Below are positions 16,777 to 26,169 of a DNA stretch of 54,472 nt, piece after piece. A program made the translations under genes and the position numbers. The DNA is from Dolichospermum sp. UHCC 0259 (GTDB lineage: Bacteria > Cyanobacteriota > Cyanobacteriia > Cyanobacteriales > Nostocaceae), in NCBI RefSeq assembly GCF_009711935.1, contig NZ_VIKX01000118.1:1-54472 (forward strand), written 5' to 3'. Position 1 is the first letter of the stretch, and every line of letters begins with the position of its first letter. The notes below the pieces were generated by a model. It saw nothing but the letters and a program-made list of their open reading frames with translations. It did no database searches and was not told where the DNA came from.

Positions 16777-17589
16777 ATTAAATAAAAGTGTTTATTTATC
16801 GAGTAAAATTAATCAACATTCGGTGAACTTATCTAAGGGTTTTGCGGTTAATATACATCTTTCATTTTCCCGCAAAACCGCCTCAGAATGAATTTTGAGT
16901 CTAATAGCAAAAGTCTGTTAAAACAGACTGAATAAATATCAATCTTGATTTAGCTTTAGCTGAATTTTGCTATTAGCCAAGAAATGAATTTCTTAGTGGT
17001 GGTAATATCATGATGATTGTGGAAGATGTTAGATGAAAAAAGAGCGATCGCTTTCTCAAAAAAATATGCTAAATATAGCATAAAAAGGATATAAGTTAAG
17101 CCTAAATTTAATCATGATGTACGGATAATTGTCAAGGAATTTTAGAAAGGAAAGCCAAACAAAAAAGTAGCATGAGCATATATAAATTCTCATTTAGTAC
17201 CCATAGCTGGCGAAACTATTGATTTTTCCGATGCAGCTTTTCCTCTGGAAAATAAGGAAAAAATCAAGATTTAATTTCAAAATACAAGTATTTATAAAAA
17301 CTGGTTCTGCCGCTTCCTTTAACGTATGGTATCTATATTTCTGAAAAAATTAAAACCTTAAATCCAGTTGGGGTAGGGCATATTTTACCAAAAATATCAT
17401 CAAGGGAGCGTAGAGCCAAGATTTTTTAGGAGGCTGGTACTGAGACTTGTATTTAATCAGAGTAGGAGCAAAGTTTCCTAACTATCCTTGGCTTAAATTG
17501 ATAGTCCCGAAAGCCTTAAGACAAATATTCAGCCCCCAGTTATATAAATAACTGAAAGCTGAAGCTCTTCTATTTTGTATTGCTTTTAA
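16777..17589. other. Long gene-free region with structured repeats and possible gene relics
   Basis: No intact gene is seen in 813 bp. At 16838-16879 a 10-bp inverted repeat (GGTTTTGCGG and CCGCAAAACC) is followed by copy B of the two-hairpin repeat. Short in-frame stretches such as LVPIAGETIDFSDAAFPLEN (about 17193-17252) and another at about 17300-17430 read like decayed coding sequence, but their parent is not recognisable. Confidence 0.5.
16882..16929. repeat. Two-hairpin dispersed repeat, copy B
   Basis: Hairpin 1 is CTCAGAAT-GA-ATTTTGAG (16882-16899) and hairpin 2 is AGTCTGTT-AA-AACAGACT (16912-16929). The linker CTAATAGCAAAA reappears inverted as TTTTGCTATTAG about 50 bp downstream, giving the whole unit a MITE-like palindromic shape. 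Confidence 0.75.
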
Positions 17590-17663
17590 TGGCTCAGGTC
17601 AGATTTGAACTGACGACCCCAGGCTTATGAGTCCCGTACTCTAACCAACTGAGCTACTGAGCC
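17590..17663 (-). tRNA. trnM: tRNA-Met (anticodon CAT)
   Basis: On the minus strand the sequence starts GGCTCAGTAGCTCAGTTGG and folds as a normal cloverleaf. The acceptor arms are GGCTCAG and CTGAGCC with discriminator A; the D arm is AGCTCAGTTGGTTAGAGT; the anticodon loop is CTCATAA; the T loop is TTCAAAT. The 3' CCA is not encoded. The anticodon CAT and the stem sequence suggest elongator methionine; an isoleucine tRNA with modified C34 is a less likely alternative. Confidence 0.92.
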
Positions 17664-17744
17664 ACGTTGTTTTATCAACTTATATTAAGATAGCATACCA
17701 ATTTGCATTTGACAACTATCAATTTCCAAATTTTTACTAGAAAA

Positions 17745-17770
17745 ATAAAAAGAGGGAGTTCACCTCCCTC
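17745..17770 (-). terminator. Rho-independent terminator of the M23 peptidase gene
   Basis: On the minus strand, GAGGGAG-GTGAA-CTCCCTC (7-bp stem) is followed by TTTTTATTTTT. It lies 40 bp after the stop codon. Confidence 0.88.
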
Positions 17771-17809
17771 AATTAACCAAAGAATCATTAAATTCCCAAC
17801 CAGCGGAAA

Positions 17810-20167
17810 TTAAATGCGATTGGGTAAGAAAGCAATTGGGTTAACAGCGCCCTTACCAGATGGATGAACTTCAAAGTGACTATGAGGTCCAGTGCTGAAA
17901 CCAGTGCTACCCATAGCCGCGATTGTTTGACCTTGTTGCACTCTTTGACCACGTTGCACCAGGATTCGGCTGTTATGTCCATAGCGAGTTAAGCTACCAT
18001 CATCATGACGGATATCCACAAGGTTACCGTAACCACCGCTATTCCAGCCAGCTTTCTCAACGACACCAGCAGATGAAGCATAAATAGGTGTGCCGGTTGA
18101 GTTAGCAATATCAATCCCTCTGTGCATTCTTCCCCAGCGCCAGCCATAACCAGAGGTCAGAACTCCCTTAGCAGGCCAAATGTAGCTTGTGGAGGAAGAA
18201 CTACCTGGGAAACTAGGATTGTCTTCAGTGGTCTGAGGCAAGTAGATATCCACTGCTGCTATAGGTGGTAAAGCTGGAGAAACAGAAGTTCCTCGCAGTT
18301 TTCCTAAAGAGTCAGATGCACTAGTCCGAGCAGGAGGCACTGTTAACTTAATGCCAGATGATTTGCGGGGAGAATTCCATCTAGCGCCCGTTTTGCTAGA
18401 CACAAATTCTGGGTTAATTGGATCGTTGGTGGGAGCAGATGCTGTTACTAGAGTCTTAAGCGGTTGATTGCTGTAGCTGGGCAATATTGCTTGAGGTACG
18501 GCAATCTGGATGGCATTCGCTTGAGATACTGTGGAGTTATTGGATGATTCAATAGCAACGGGTACAGACTGACTATTGTTTTCAGGGGCTGTAACAGCTA
18601 TACTGGCTTGTTGAGCGCGGTATTTATAACGCAATCTCTCAATTTCTGCTTGCAAGCTGCGGATACGTTCATTACCTTTGGCTTTAGATACCTTTTGCAC
18701 GGGTTTTTGTGAACCCTGCTTTTGTTGGGAAAAAGTTCTTGGTAATGGGACATCACCACCTAGTCCGTAAGAGTTACTGGGAGTAGGTAAGGCTTTGGGA
18801 ATAACAATAGGAATAGTAGACTGCCCTTCGCTGTCTGTGACTATTGGCGCGGGAACATTAATTTGGTTAGCGATACTAGGATAATTAGTCCGTTCTTGTT
18901 CTGCTGTCACCACTGGTACTGGGATAGCCACGCTATTGGTAGCCGGAGTTTCAATCCCTTCTAACTGCTCATTTGTTGGGGCAGTAATTGTTACACTGGT
19001 ATTATTGGCAACAAATGATCTGGGGTTAAAACTAGGGTTGTTTAAAGAAGAATTATCTACCTGGCTAGAGGTTTCTACTATCTTGTCCGCAGGAATAATT
19101 AACCTTTGATTAATTTGCAGTTGATTAGGATCACTCAGGTTGTTAGCTCTAACCAGATCAGAAACAGAAGTACCGTAATTGGTAGCAATTTCTGCTAAGG
19201 TATCTCCGGGCTTGACTTGATATGTTGAGGAAGACAGTTGTGCGACAACTTTTGTTGAGGCTGATGCAGGCAGAGGTATTGGCTTTATCGTTGCACTTGT
19301 TTCTTTGTTCTGTTTCAACCGATAAATCAGATCAGATTGTTTGAAATCAGTCAAGTTCTCCGATTGCTCTGGTATGGATCTATTAGCTACAGTGGTTGGC
19401 TGTGCTTCTTTAATACCAGTTTTTAATAAATCTTGAGTTTGTTCAGACCGTAAATCTGCCAAACTATTTCTTAAGCGGGTTGATTTTTCCTGTAAGCGAT
19501 TCAGGGCAAATTCCTGCTGTGCTTTTAATTGGGCATCAACATTACCGTCGGCTAACTCGCCTGCTGGCAAATTTTGGGTACTGCCAGTAACCTCTTCCAC
19601 TTTAGACAACTGTGATGCCGTCTCAGGCTGTTGGTTATTTGTTGGTAATGTCACCTGAATTGGGCTATAGCTTACTCCGGGTGCTAATTGTGAGTGAACA
19701 GAATCTCTGTCAACCAATTGGGCTGAGGAAATTACGTTGGATGCGGTGCCTTCGACGGCTGTGCTGTTGGTTGCAATTTGCCATTTAGCTTCAAGCCCAG
19801 GTACTTGTGAAACTACTGTTGGTTCCAATATTACTGGATTTGCTAACGCGCCTGCGGGTGAGACGGTTGGAGCTTCCAGTTTGGTGGCGGCAAATTTCAT
19901 CTCACTCTCAGCAACAAATGGATTTGTTGAAGCTGCTTTTTGACTGCCAACAGGAGCCGCTGCTTGGGCTTGATCGCTTTGTCGAGTCACCAAAAGGCTG
20001 GTTGCTCCCATGGATATCGCCAAGCCAATCATGGCTGCCTGATGAGTCCGCGCCCGGCGGTTCATTTTGGTATTGATCTCATAATTTGTTTGCTCTACCG
20101 GGGCATCATCGCTGCTGGGGGTATTGTTCAACACAGCCTTATCTCTTTTTTTCAATGCTCGTTTCAA
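17810..20167 (-). CDS. LysM and M23 (LytM) domain cell-wall peptidase, NlpD/EnvC-like
   Basis: A large secreted or membrane-anchored factor that probably cuts, or activates cutting of, peptidoglycan cross-links. A basic cytoplasmic N-terminus is followed by one hydrophobic segment (MIGLAISMGATSLLV). A LysM domain follows (YQVKPGDTLAEIATNYG, LIIP), then a long Ser/Pro/Gln-rich linker with a short coiled coil, then a C-terminal M23 domain. The M23 zinc ligands are visible in MHRGIDIA and GPHSHFEV. The start chosen is a TTG at 20167, because AGGAGG (20174-20179) lies 6 nt upstream; the longer reading from GTG at 20188 would place this perfect ribosome binding site inside the gene. The product is then 785 residues. 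Confidence 0.88.
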   Translation of the reverse strand: MKRALKKRDKAVLNNTPSSDDAPVEQTNYEINTKMNRRARTHQAAMIGLAISMGATSLLVTRQSDQAQAAAPVGSQKAASTNPFVAESEMKFAATKLEAPTVSPAGALANPVILEPTVVSQVPGLEAKWQIATNSTAVEGTASNVISSAQLVDRDSVHSQLAPGVSYSPIQVTLPTNNQQPETASQLSKVEEVTGSTQNLPAGELADGNVDAQLKAQQEFALNRLQEKSTRLRNSLADLRSEQTQDLLKTGIKEAQPTTVANRSIPEQSENLTDFKQSDLIYRLKQNKETSATIKPIPLPASASTKVVAQLSSSTYQVKPGDTLAEIATNYGTSVSDLVRANNLSDPNQLQINQRLIIPADKIVETSSQVDNSSLNNPSFNPRSFVANNTSVTITAPTNEQLEGIETPATNSVAIPVPVVTAEQERTNYPSIANQINVPAPIVTDSEGQSTIPIVIPKALPTPSNSYGLGGDVPLPRTFSQQKQGSQKPVQKVSKAKGNERIRSLQAEIERLRYKYRAQQASIAVTAPENNSQSVPVAIESSNNSTVSQANAIQIAVPQAILPSYSNQPLKTLVTASAPTNDPINPEFVSSKTGARWNSPRKSSGIKLTVPPARTSASDSLGKLRGTSVSPALPPIAAVDIYLPQTTEDNPSFPGSSSSTSYIWPAKGVLTSGYGWRWGRMHRGIDIANSTGTPIYASSAGVVEKAGWNSGGYGNLVDIRHDDGSLTRYGHNSRILVQRGQRVQQGQTIAAMGSTGFSTGPHSHFEVHPSGKGAVNPIAFLPNRI

Positions 20168-20188
20168 AGACGACCTCCTAATGATCAC

Positions 20189-20934
20189 TAGCGTTTAACT
20201 GATCTTGATTTTTAAGTTGGATATTAATTCATGATTGATATCACATCAAACCACATATCAAGATCACATTCACCAGAGACACTTACGCAAGATTAACGTG
20301 CTTCTCTGATTTAAACAAGTTCTACACCTTTGTAAACTCTAGAGTTTTTGGTGCTTTCTTGTCTAAGTCACTCCTCACAACCTAAAAATTTTCACTGTTG
20401 AGAGTCATCCCTAATCATTCTGCTGCAAAAAGACAGAACTAAACAAATATCATAACTTGGCTAGGTCTATTGTCTCTATTAGTTCATGATCTGGGATGAT
20501 TTCTACAATAGCAATGATCCCGCTGTAGACGTTTTCAAGATTTTTTAACTAAATCCGTTTTATCAATACGAGACTTTACTTTTATTCTTCCCTAAAAAAC
20601 AACCGTATACAACATCAGCAATTTTTGCATTATTTTGTTGTATTTCTGGATACAATGTTGTCCGATTCATTGAGATTCAAGGTGTTGGGGTGTTTTGGCT
20701 TTTTTGAGTCATAAGCTGAGAATTAACTAAAATCTATCCTTGGTGGTTAGATCACCCTGAAAATATCTATACAAATTTCTTATGTCATCTTAACAGATTT
20801 TATCAGTATATACCATGATTAACCTTTTGGTTGTGTATTTTATGCAACATTATTTTCAAAGGTTCTGGCATGGTTGATTCTGATAAATATGTTTCTATCA
20901 CAGTTAATCCTAAATTTCTGTTGGTGAATATGAA
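20189..20934. other. Gene-free 746-bp region upstream of the M23 peptidase gene
   Basis: No gene, RNA or clear repeat was recognised. It probably holds the promoter and 5' leader of the M23 peptidase gene. I checked it for a ydaO-type (c-di-AMP) riboswitch, because such elements precede some cell-wall hydrolase genes, and did not find the conserved boxes. Confidence 0.5.
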
Positions 20935-21396
20935 TTATTGTAAATAGCCTAACTGACGACGACATTCAAATAAACCTATGGCGACGCTGACTGAGAGGTT
21001 CAAGCTCCTCACACCGGGTTCATACATGGGAATATATAAGGTGGAGTCACAAGTGGAGAGAATGGGATCTGGTAATCCGGCTGTTTCGCTGCCAAAAAGT
21101 AGCCAGTCATCCGGTTGAAATTCAAAATTAATGTAATTAAAATTACCACGAACGCTAAAACCTAAGCATCTACCTCCACGTTGTTTATGTACGTTTTGAA
21201 ATGTTTCTATGGAATTATGATAATGGAATTTAACGTAAGGCCAATAATCTAACCCGGCTCGTTTGAGATAGCGATCGCTAATTTCAAATCCTAATGGACC
21301 GACCAAATGTAATTCCGTACCTGTAGCGGCACAAGTCCGGGCAATGTTGCCAGTATTAGGGGGAATTTGTGGGTTGACTAAAACTATCTGGGGCAT
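20935..21396 (-). CDS. trmL: tRNA (cytidine/uridine-34-2'-O)-methyltransferase
   Basis: TrmL methylates the 2'-OH of the wobble base in certain leucine tRNAs. The product has the SPOUT-class motifs: NPQIPPNTGNIARTCAATG near the N-terminus, LLFGSETAGLP in the middle, and YIPMYEPGVRSLNLSVSVAI at the C-terminal knot that binds S-adenosylmethionine. With the start at the ATG at 21396, preceded by GAGAAAG, it is 153 residues, the normal TrmL length; a TTG three codons upstream is possible. The gene stands alone. Confidence 0.93.
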   Translation of the reverse strand: MPQIVLVNPQIPPNTGNIARTCAATGTELHLVGPLGFEISDRYLKRAGLDYWPYVKFHYHNSIETFQNVHKQRGGRCLGFSVRGNFNYINFEFQPDDWLLFGSETAGLPDPILSTCDSTLYIPMYEPGVRSLNLSVSVAIGLFECRRQLGYLQ

Positions 21397-21529
21397 CTTT
21401 CTCAACTCTAATTTGTATATTAGGGAATTTCTTGCTGTCTAAAAATCTACCAAAATGTAGAGGCGATATATAGTTTTTTTTAATATGTGCTAAGTATTTC
21501 TCTGTGATTATTTTTTTTAAATCATTCAG

Positions 21530-21674
<145 letters not shown>

Positions 21675-21726
21675 ATTTTCTCGACTTTAGAAAATTGCCT
21701 ATTCCCTCTTGCCTTTTGCCTCTCCT

Positions 21727-22866
21727 TTATTGCCTCACAGATGAACATAGTTTGCTTTCTAGTTCGGTTTCCCGTTCTTGGGTAGCAATAATAGCTTGAG
21801 CAATTACACGCTGGGTATCAACGCCTATTTTATGCAGTTGTAACCATTGTTGAGCTTCGTTGCCTTCGCGCAGGATTTTTTGTAAAGGGGATAAGAAACA
21901 ACTAAAGCCCTGTTGTTTGGCGATACTCCAAACTTCTTGATAGATTTGTGTTATCCAATCTCTAGCCAGGATACTACTACCATCTTGCCATCGCTGTAAT
22001 TTTGCATCCAGACTGTGAGTAGCAGCAGCCATTTCGTTGCTTCTGGTTAAGGTAATGAGTTCTTCGGGAGAAAATGGACTTTGAGTTAAGGGGTCAATAT
22101 TGGGGTTGTCAATAATTTGGATTAACCGTGCTTCCAGCATTGCTGTCATCGCTAACAAGGCAATAGGATCTGTAACTAGGTCACAAATTCGCAATTCTAA
22201 GCGATTTAGATCATAAGGTCGGCGATCGCCATTTGGACGTACTGAAGTCCACAAATGCCGAACATTTTGCATTGTTCCAGCCGCCAACTGTTCATTTACC
22301 CATTGAATATGATCAGCATGACTAGCAAATAAGGGTACATAATCAGGAGTTTGGGGAAATAGTCCCCAGCGAGTGGAATGATAACCAGTGGTTTTACCGT
22401 CCAGGAAAGAAGAAGAGGCACTCATAGCTAAAAATAGAGGCGCTTCCATTCTGATGACCCGACAGGCACGCATTAATACCTCTGGGTCACTGATACCAAC
22501 ATTGATATGAACGCTGGCTGTAACTACCTTTGTGCCATAGGTTTGTTCAATGTAATCATGATAGGGATTCGTGGGGTCAGAACGCAAAAAGTGTTGGCTT
22601 CCTTGCAAAGATAATGTACTACCCGGTATCAAAGTATAATTATCTAAACCTTGAAGATAATTCCGCAACGTCTTTCTAGGACGTAACAAAGCACACAACA
22701 AACTATCATAATTTATAGATGGTTGAGTTATGTACTCCACATTGCGGCTATCTGGTTCACGCATAAACCCATCTAAATTTGTAACAATTTTGTCCGATAG
22801 TCCCACAATGTCACCTTGAGGCGTGCCAGTGTACATCTCAATCTCAAAGCCTTTTAATAAGACCAT
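21727..22866 (-). CDS. gshA: Glutamate-cysteine ligase, cyanobacterial type
   Basis: This enzyme makes gamma-glutamylcysteine, the first step of glutathione synthesis. The 379-residue product belongs to the GCS2-like cyanobacterial class: KGFEIEMYTGTPQGDIVGLS at the N-terminus, EPDSRNVEYITQPS, the TASVHINVGI segment and ELRICDLVTDP. Length is normal. A GGAGAA ribosome binding site precedes the ATG. The gshB gene is not in the window, as is usual in cyanobacteria. Confidence 0.92.
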   Translation of the reverse strand: MVLLKGFEIEMYTGTPQGDIVGLSDKIVTNLDGFMREPDSRNVEYITQPSINYDSLLCALLRPRKTLRNYLQGLDNYTLIPGSTLSLQGSQHFLRSDPTNPYHDYIEQTYGTKVVTASVHINVGISDPEVLMRACRVIRMEAPLFLAMSASSSFLDGKTTGYHSTRWGLFPQTPDYVPLFASHADHIQWVNEQLAAGTMQNVRHLWTSVRPNGDRRPYDLNRLELRICDLVTDPIALLAMTAMLEARLIQIIDNPNIDPLTQSPFSPEELITLTRSNEMAAATHSLDAKLQRWQDGSSILARDWITQIYQEVWSIAKQQGFSCFLSPLQKILREGNEAQQWLQLHKIGVDTQRVIAQAIIATQERETELESKLCSSVRQ

Positions 22867-23150
22867 GTTATTCTCCGAAACTTCTCCTAATGTTTATAAA
22901 TTGTATCTAATTAGACGATTTTTTGCATTTTTTGTGTACATATAAATTTAGCCAAGAAAAAAAGTAATAAAAATTACTCCTTATTGCCACCAGAATTTAT
23001 TGATCAACTATCTCCAAATAGTATAAAGTCTTAACCAAGAACGATATTTGTTAGCTTAGAGAAATGACTATTATATGAAATAATGAGATTTATAGATTTC
23101 CCAACAAAGACAATCCCCTTATTCTTAATAAGTTGTGACAATTTTTATAT

Positions 23151-24475
23151 ATGGAGCAAATAACTATTCATATTTTATTAGTAGAAGATAAGTAGGTGAA
23201 CAAAATAAAAATGAGGGGTATTGCGTTTTATAAAATGGCTGAAACTCAATCAGAATATCGCATTGAGACAACTTTACATACCGTTACATACCTTTAAATT
23301 TTCCTGTTGACCTACTTAGTCCGACTGATGCAGTGATTATTAATCGGACATTTTCCCGTGCCAATCCGAAAAAATGGCATATAACTCATGTTGAAAACCT
23401 AGAAGCAGCCATTAAAATTAGTACAAATAACTCAGAATTAAATAAAGATCATTCCCAACTAGAAAATTATCACCAGAGAAAATTTGATGTTGTTTTATTA
23501 GACCTCAGCCTCCCAGATTCTATAGGACTACAAACACTCCAAGAATATCGTGAAGCAGTACCCCATATTCCCGTAGTAGTTTTAACAGGTTTAGATAGTG
23601 AAGATTTAGCACTACAAGCAATGGCACAAGGCGCACAGGATTACATCGTCAAAGATGATATCACAATGCCAAGATTAGAACGAGCCATTCGCTATGCTAT
23701 TGAACGTGGAGAAATTCTTAATAAACTGCGAGAAAGTGAAGAAAAAACTCGTCAAGCACTAGCGAAAGAACAGGAATTAAATCAACTAAAATCTAGTTTT
23801 GTCGCTATGGTATCTCATGAATTTCGCACCCCCATGACCATCATTAGAAGTTCTGTGGAAATACTAGAATATCACGGTGCTAATTTAAGTGAAGAACGTC
23901 GGGTAAAATACTTTTTAAGAATTCAAAATGCTATTGATAAAATGCTGCATTTATTAAATGATATTTTATTTATAAATAAAGCTGACTCAGCGAAAACTAA
24001 ATATCAACCAATAGTATTATCCTTAAAAGATTTTTGTCTAGAAATGACAGAAATAAATCAACTGAGTACCAAAAATCAATACGAAATTATTTTTAACTAC
24101 CAGGGAGAATGTACCCAAGTAGAAATGGATGAAGATTTATTAAGCTGTATTCTCAGTAATTTACTTTCCAATGCTATCAAGTATTCTCATAAACATAGCA
24201 AAATTTACTTTAATGTCATCTGTAAAGATCAGACTGCCACTTTTTGTATTCAAGATCAAGGAATTGGCATTCCTTTAAAAGATCAAGCTGATCTATTTCA
24301 GAATTTCTATCGTGCCAGTAATGTTCAAAATATTCAAGGAACAGGACTAGGACTAGCTATTGTCAAAAAATGCGTAGATATGCACGCAGGTAAAATTGAA
24401 ATGGAAAGTCAACTGGGAGTAGGAACAACGGTAACAGTAACTTTACCATTAATATGCACTACCCAATACAAGTAG
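23151..24475 (+). pseudogene. Receiver-histidine kinase gene interrupted by a MITE
   Basis: The original frame starts at ATG 23151 (MEQITIHILLVED) and is cut after 13 codons by a 126-bp insert. Deleting 23191-23318 restores VEDSPTDAVIINRTF, a standard receiver-domain start. Downstream the receiver continues with its phosphoacceptor (LLDLSLPD) and lysine (YIVKDD). The kinase follows with the H-box VSHEFRTPM, the N-box NLLSNAIKYS and the G-boxes DQGIGIP and GTGLGLAI. Translation could resume at GTG 23333, giving 380 residues, but that product lacks the first strand and the acidic pair of the receiver. The kinase half looks intact. The TAG stop lies inside a second element at 24470-24608. Confidence 0.85.
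23191..23316. mobile_element. 126-bp MITE with TA target duplication
   Basis: The terminal inverted repeats AGTAGGTGAACA and TGTTGACCTACT differ at one position. TA flanks both sides (23189-23190 and 23317-23318), the target used by IS630/Tc1-mariner elements. The interior has no coding capacity. Excision with one TA restores the host frame. Confidence 0.85.
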
Positions 24476-24608
24476 AGTAACGTAAATAATTAAAGTTTTG
24501 TAGTAAGGTCTTTAGACCTGAAAGTAGGGCTAAAGCCCTAACTATGAGCAAATTTCAGAATCTGTTAACTTACTTAACATAGTTCTATTTATTTTCGCTT
24601 ACCTACTT
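24470..24608. mobile_element. Second MITE-like element with hairpins, at the kinase 3' end
   Basis: The left end AAGTAGAGTAACGTAAATAA and the right end (reverse complement AAGTAGGTAAGCGAAAATAA) form an imperfect inverted repeat of about 20 bp. Their ends resemble the MITE at 23191-23316. The interior has two perfect hairpins, AGGTCTTTAGACCT and AGGGCTAAAGCCCT. TA duplication is not clean on the left side. Confidence 0.55.
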
Positions 24609-24714
24609 AAATCACATTTTTAATACTCCCATTCTCTCATATAACTCCTTTCTTTTTCCCCCTAACTCCTGACTGCTGCCATAAATTTATCAGTTTGCAA
24701 AATGAGGAGGAGAT

Positions 24715-24747
24715 AGATCTCCGACTTCTTCAAGAAGTCGGGGATCT
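24715..24747. repeat. Dispersed AGATCCCCGACTTCT palindrome, copy 3
   Basis: AGATCTCCGACTTCTT and AAGAAGTCGGGGATCT around a 1-nt loop, one mismatch in the stem. It lies 29 bp beyond the nadK terminator hairpin. Confidence 0.88.
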
Positions 24748-24775
24748 GGTTATTCTGGTTATTACATTTAAACAT

Positions 24776-24807
24776 AAAAAAACCCCCAAATAAATTGCAA
24801 TTGGGGG
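24776..24807 (-). terminator. Rho-independent terminator of the ndh-nadK operon
   Basis: On the minus strand, CCCCCAA pairs with TTGGGGG across an 11-nt loop and is followed by seven T. It lies 62 bp after the nadK stop. Confidence 0.88.
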
Positions 24808-24868
24808 CGAAAATGAATTAACAATTACGGGCGTACCGAGGTGAAAGTTTAGAAAATAAACATAAACA

Positions 24869-25789
24869 TCAATTGCGGTGATTATTGTTGTAACGAACTC
24901 TTGTTCCAGCCCAAAGTAACTTCTCCCGCAATGTTTGATAATATGAATTATTTGCTCGTAATACAATAAACTTAGCGCGACAATCAGCCATTCGCACATC
25001 AACACGATGTCCTGGCCAAATGGAAGTAGATAAAACACCATCCATCCAGAGTTTAGTGCTTAAATCATAATCGCCCAAAGGCCAAATACTAACCACCGAA
25101 CCGGGGGGTAAAACCAGAGGACGACTAGAAAGACTCATGGGACAAATGGGAGTGATGGTAATTGCTTCCATCCCATCATGGATAATTGGTCCACTGGCAG
25201 AAACAGTATAACCAGTAGAACCTGTGGGAGTAGAAATAATTAACCCATCTCCCACATATTGATCTACTATTTCACCATCAATTTCCATTTCTAGAATTGA
25301 GGTAATCATTCTGTCAGCAGAAGCGGGTTTGACACAAAATTCATTTAAACCTAAGTAACTTTCAGTTACGGGTTCTAAATTTGAGCCAGTTCCTTCATAT
25401 ACCGCTGCTTGTAACATCATGCGTCGTTGGATAGCATAACGATCTTCCAAGAGCCTGTCCCAAACTAGTTCTGGATCTTGAAACTCATCTACTGACTCGG
25501 TTAAAAACCCCAAATGTCCGCCTACATTGACTCCGAGAATAGGAATACCGGCTGCCGCTAAATGCCTAGCACCAGTTAAGACAGTGCCATCACCACCGAG
25601 TACCAAAGCTAAATCAATTGGTTGATTAGCAGAGGCCAAAAAAACCGGATAGGGGTTATCTTTTGGCCCACTGGGTCCCATCAATACTTGGCACTGACGA
25701 TTTTCTAGTTGTTTAGCACAGAGTTCGGCCCAGCGTTTACTCTGGGGATCTCGCGCTTTATAAGCAATGATTACCTGCTTGAGTTGCAC
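24869..25789 (-). CDS. nadK: NAD kinase
   Basis: NadK phosphorylates NAD to NADP. The 306-residue product has the GGDGT motif (LVLGGDGTVLTGARHLA), the catalytic-region phrase GVNVGGHLGFLTE, and the conserved TPTGSTGYTVSASGPIIH. It starts at a GTG only 6 bp after the ndhE stop, so it is co-transcribed with ndhA-I-G-E. This couples NADP supply with the NDH-1 complex; the arrangement recurs in related cyanobacteria. Confidence 0.95.
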   Translation of the reverse strand: MQLKQVIIAYKARDPQSKRWAELCAKQLENRQCQVLMGPSGPKDNPYPVFLASANQPIDLALVLGGDGTVLTGARHLAAAGIPILGVNVGGHLGFLTESVDEFQDPELVWDRLLEDRYAIQRRMMLQAAVYEGTGSNLEPVTESYLGLNEFCVKPASADRMITSILEMEIDGEIVDQYVGDGLIISTPTGSTGYTVSASGPIIHDGMEAITITPICPMSLSSRPLVLPPGSVVSIWPLGDYDLSTKLWMDGVLSTSIWPGHRVDVRMADCRAKFIVLRANNSYYQTLREKLLWAGTRVRYNNNHRN

Positions 25790-25795
25790 GGACTA

Positions 25796-26101
25796 TTACC
25801 ACTTCAGAAGATTAAACTGCTCCATATCAACGGTATCGCGGTTGCGATAAATAGTCAGAACGATCGCTAAACCTACTGCTGCTTCTGCTGCTGCTACGGT
25901 AATCACGAAAACGGTAAAAACCTGACCTTTAATTAAGGTTGAATCAAGAAAGTTGGAAAATGCCATTAAATTTAGATTAACGGCATTTAACAATAACTCA
26001 ATTGACATGAGTACCCGCACTGCGTTCCGACTGGTAATTAAGCCATAAATACCAATGCAAAACAAAGCTGCGGCTAGTAATAAAAAGTATTGGAGTTGCA
26101 T
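25796..26101 (-). CDS. ndhE: NAD(P)H-plastoquinone oxidoreductase subunit 4L
   Basis: NdhE (NuoK-type) is a small three-helix subunit of the thylakoid NDH-1 complex. The 101-residue product has three hydrophobic segments, with the conserved membrane glutamates in [13 protein letters not shown] and [13 protein letters not shown]. The length is standard. It lies 68 bp after ndhG, with a heptamer repeat in the gap, and directly ahead of nadK. Confidence 0.96.
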   Translation of the reverse strand: MQLQYFLLLAAALFCIGIYGLITSRNAVRVLMSIELLLNAVNLNLMAFSNFLDSTLIKGQVFTVFVITVAAAEAAVGLAIVLTIYRNRDTVDMEQFNLLKW

Positions 26102-26102
26102 G

Positions 26103-26141
26103 ATTGGTGATTGGTGATTGGTAATTGGTAATTGGTAATTG
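26103..26141. repeat. Heptamer STRR between ndhG and ndhE
   Basis: Units ATTGGTG and ATTGGTA repeat just upstream of the ndhE start. On the other side of the gap, GGGACTG units run from the ndhG stop. Confidence 0.85.
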
Positions 26142-26169
26142 GGTGATTCATGTCCCCAGTCCCCAGTCC

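Noticed and set aside
20189-20934. A possible c-di-AMP (ydaO-type) riboswitch ahead of the M23 peptidase gene
   Set aside because: The conserved boxes were not found on the minus strand; the idea came only from the type of gene.
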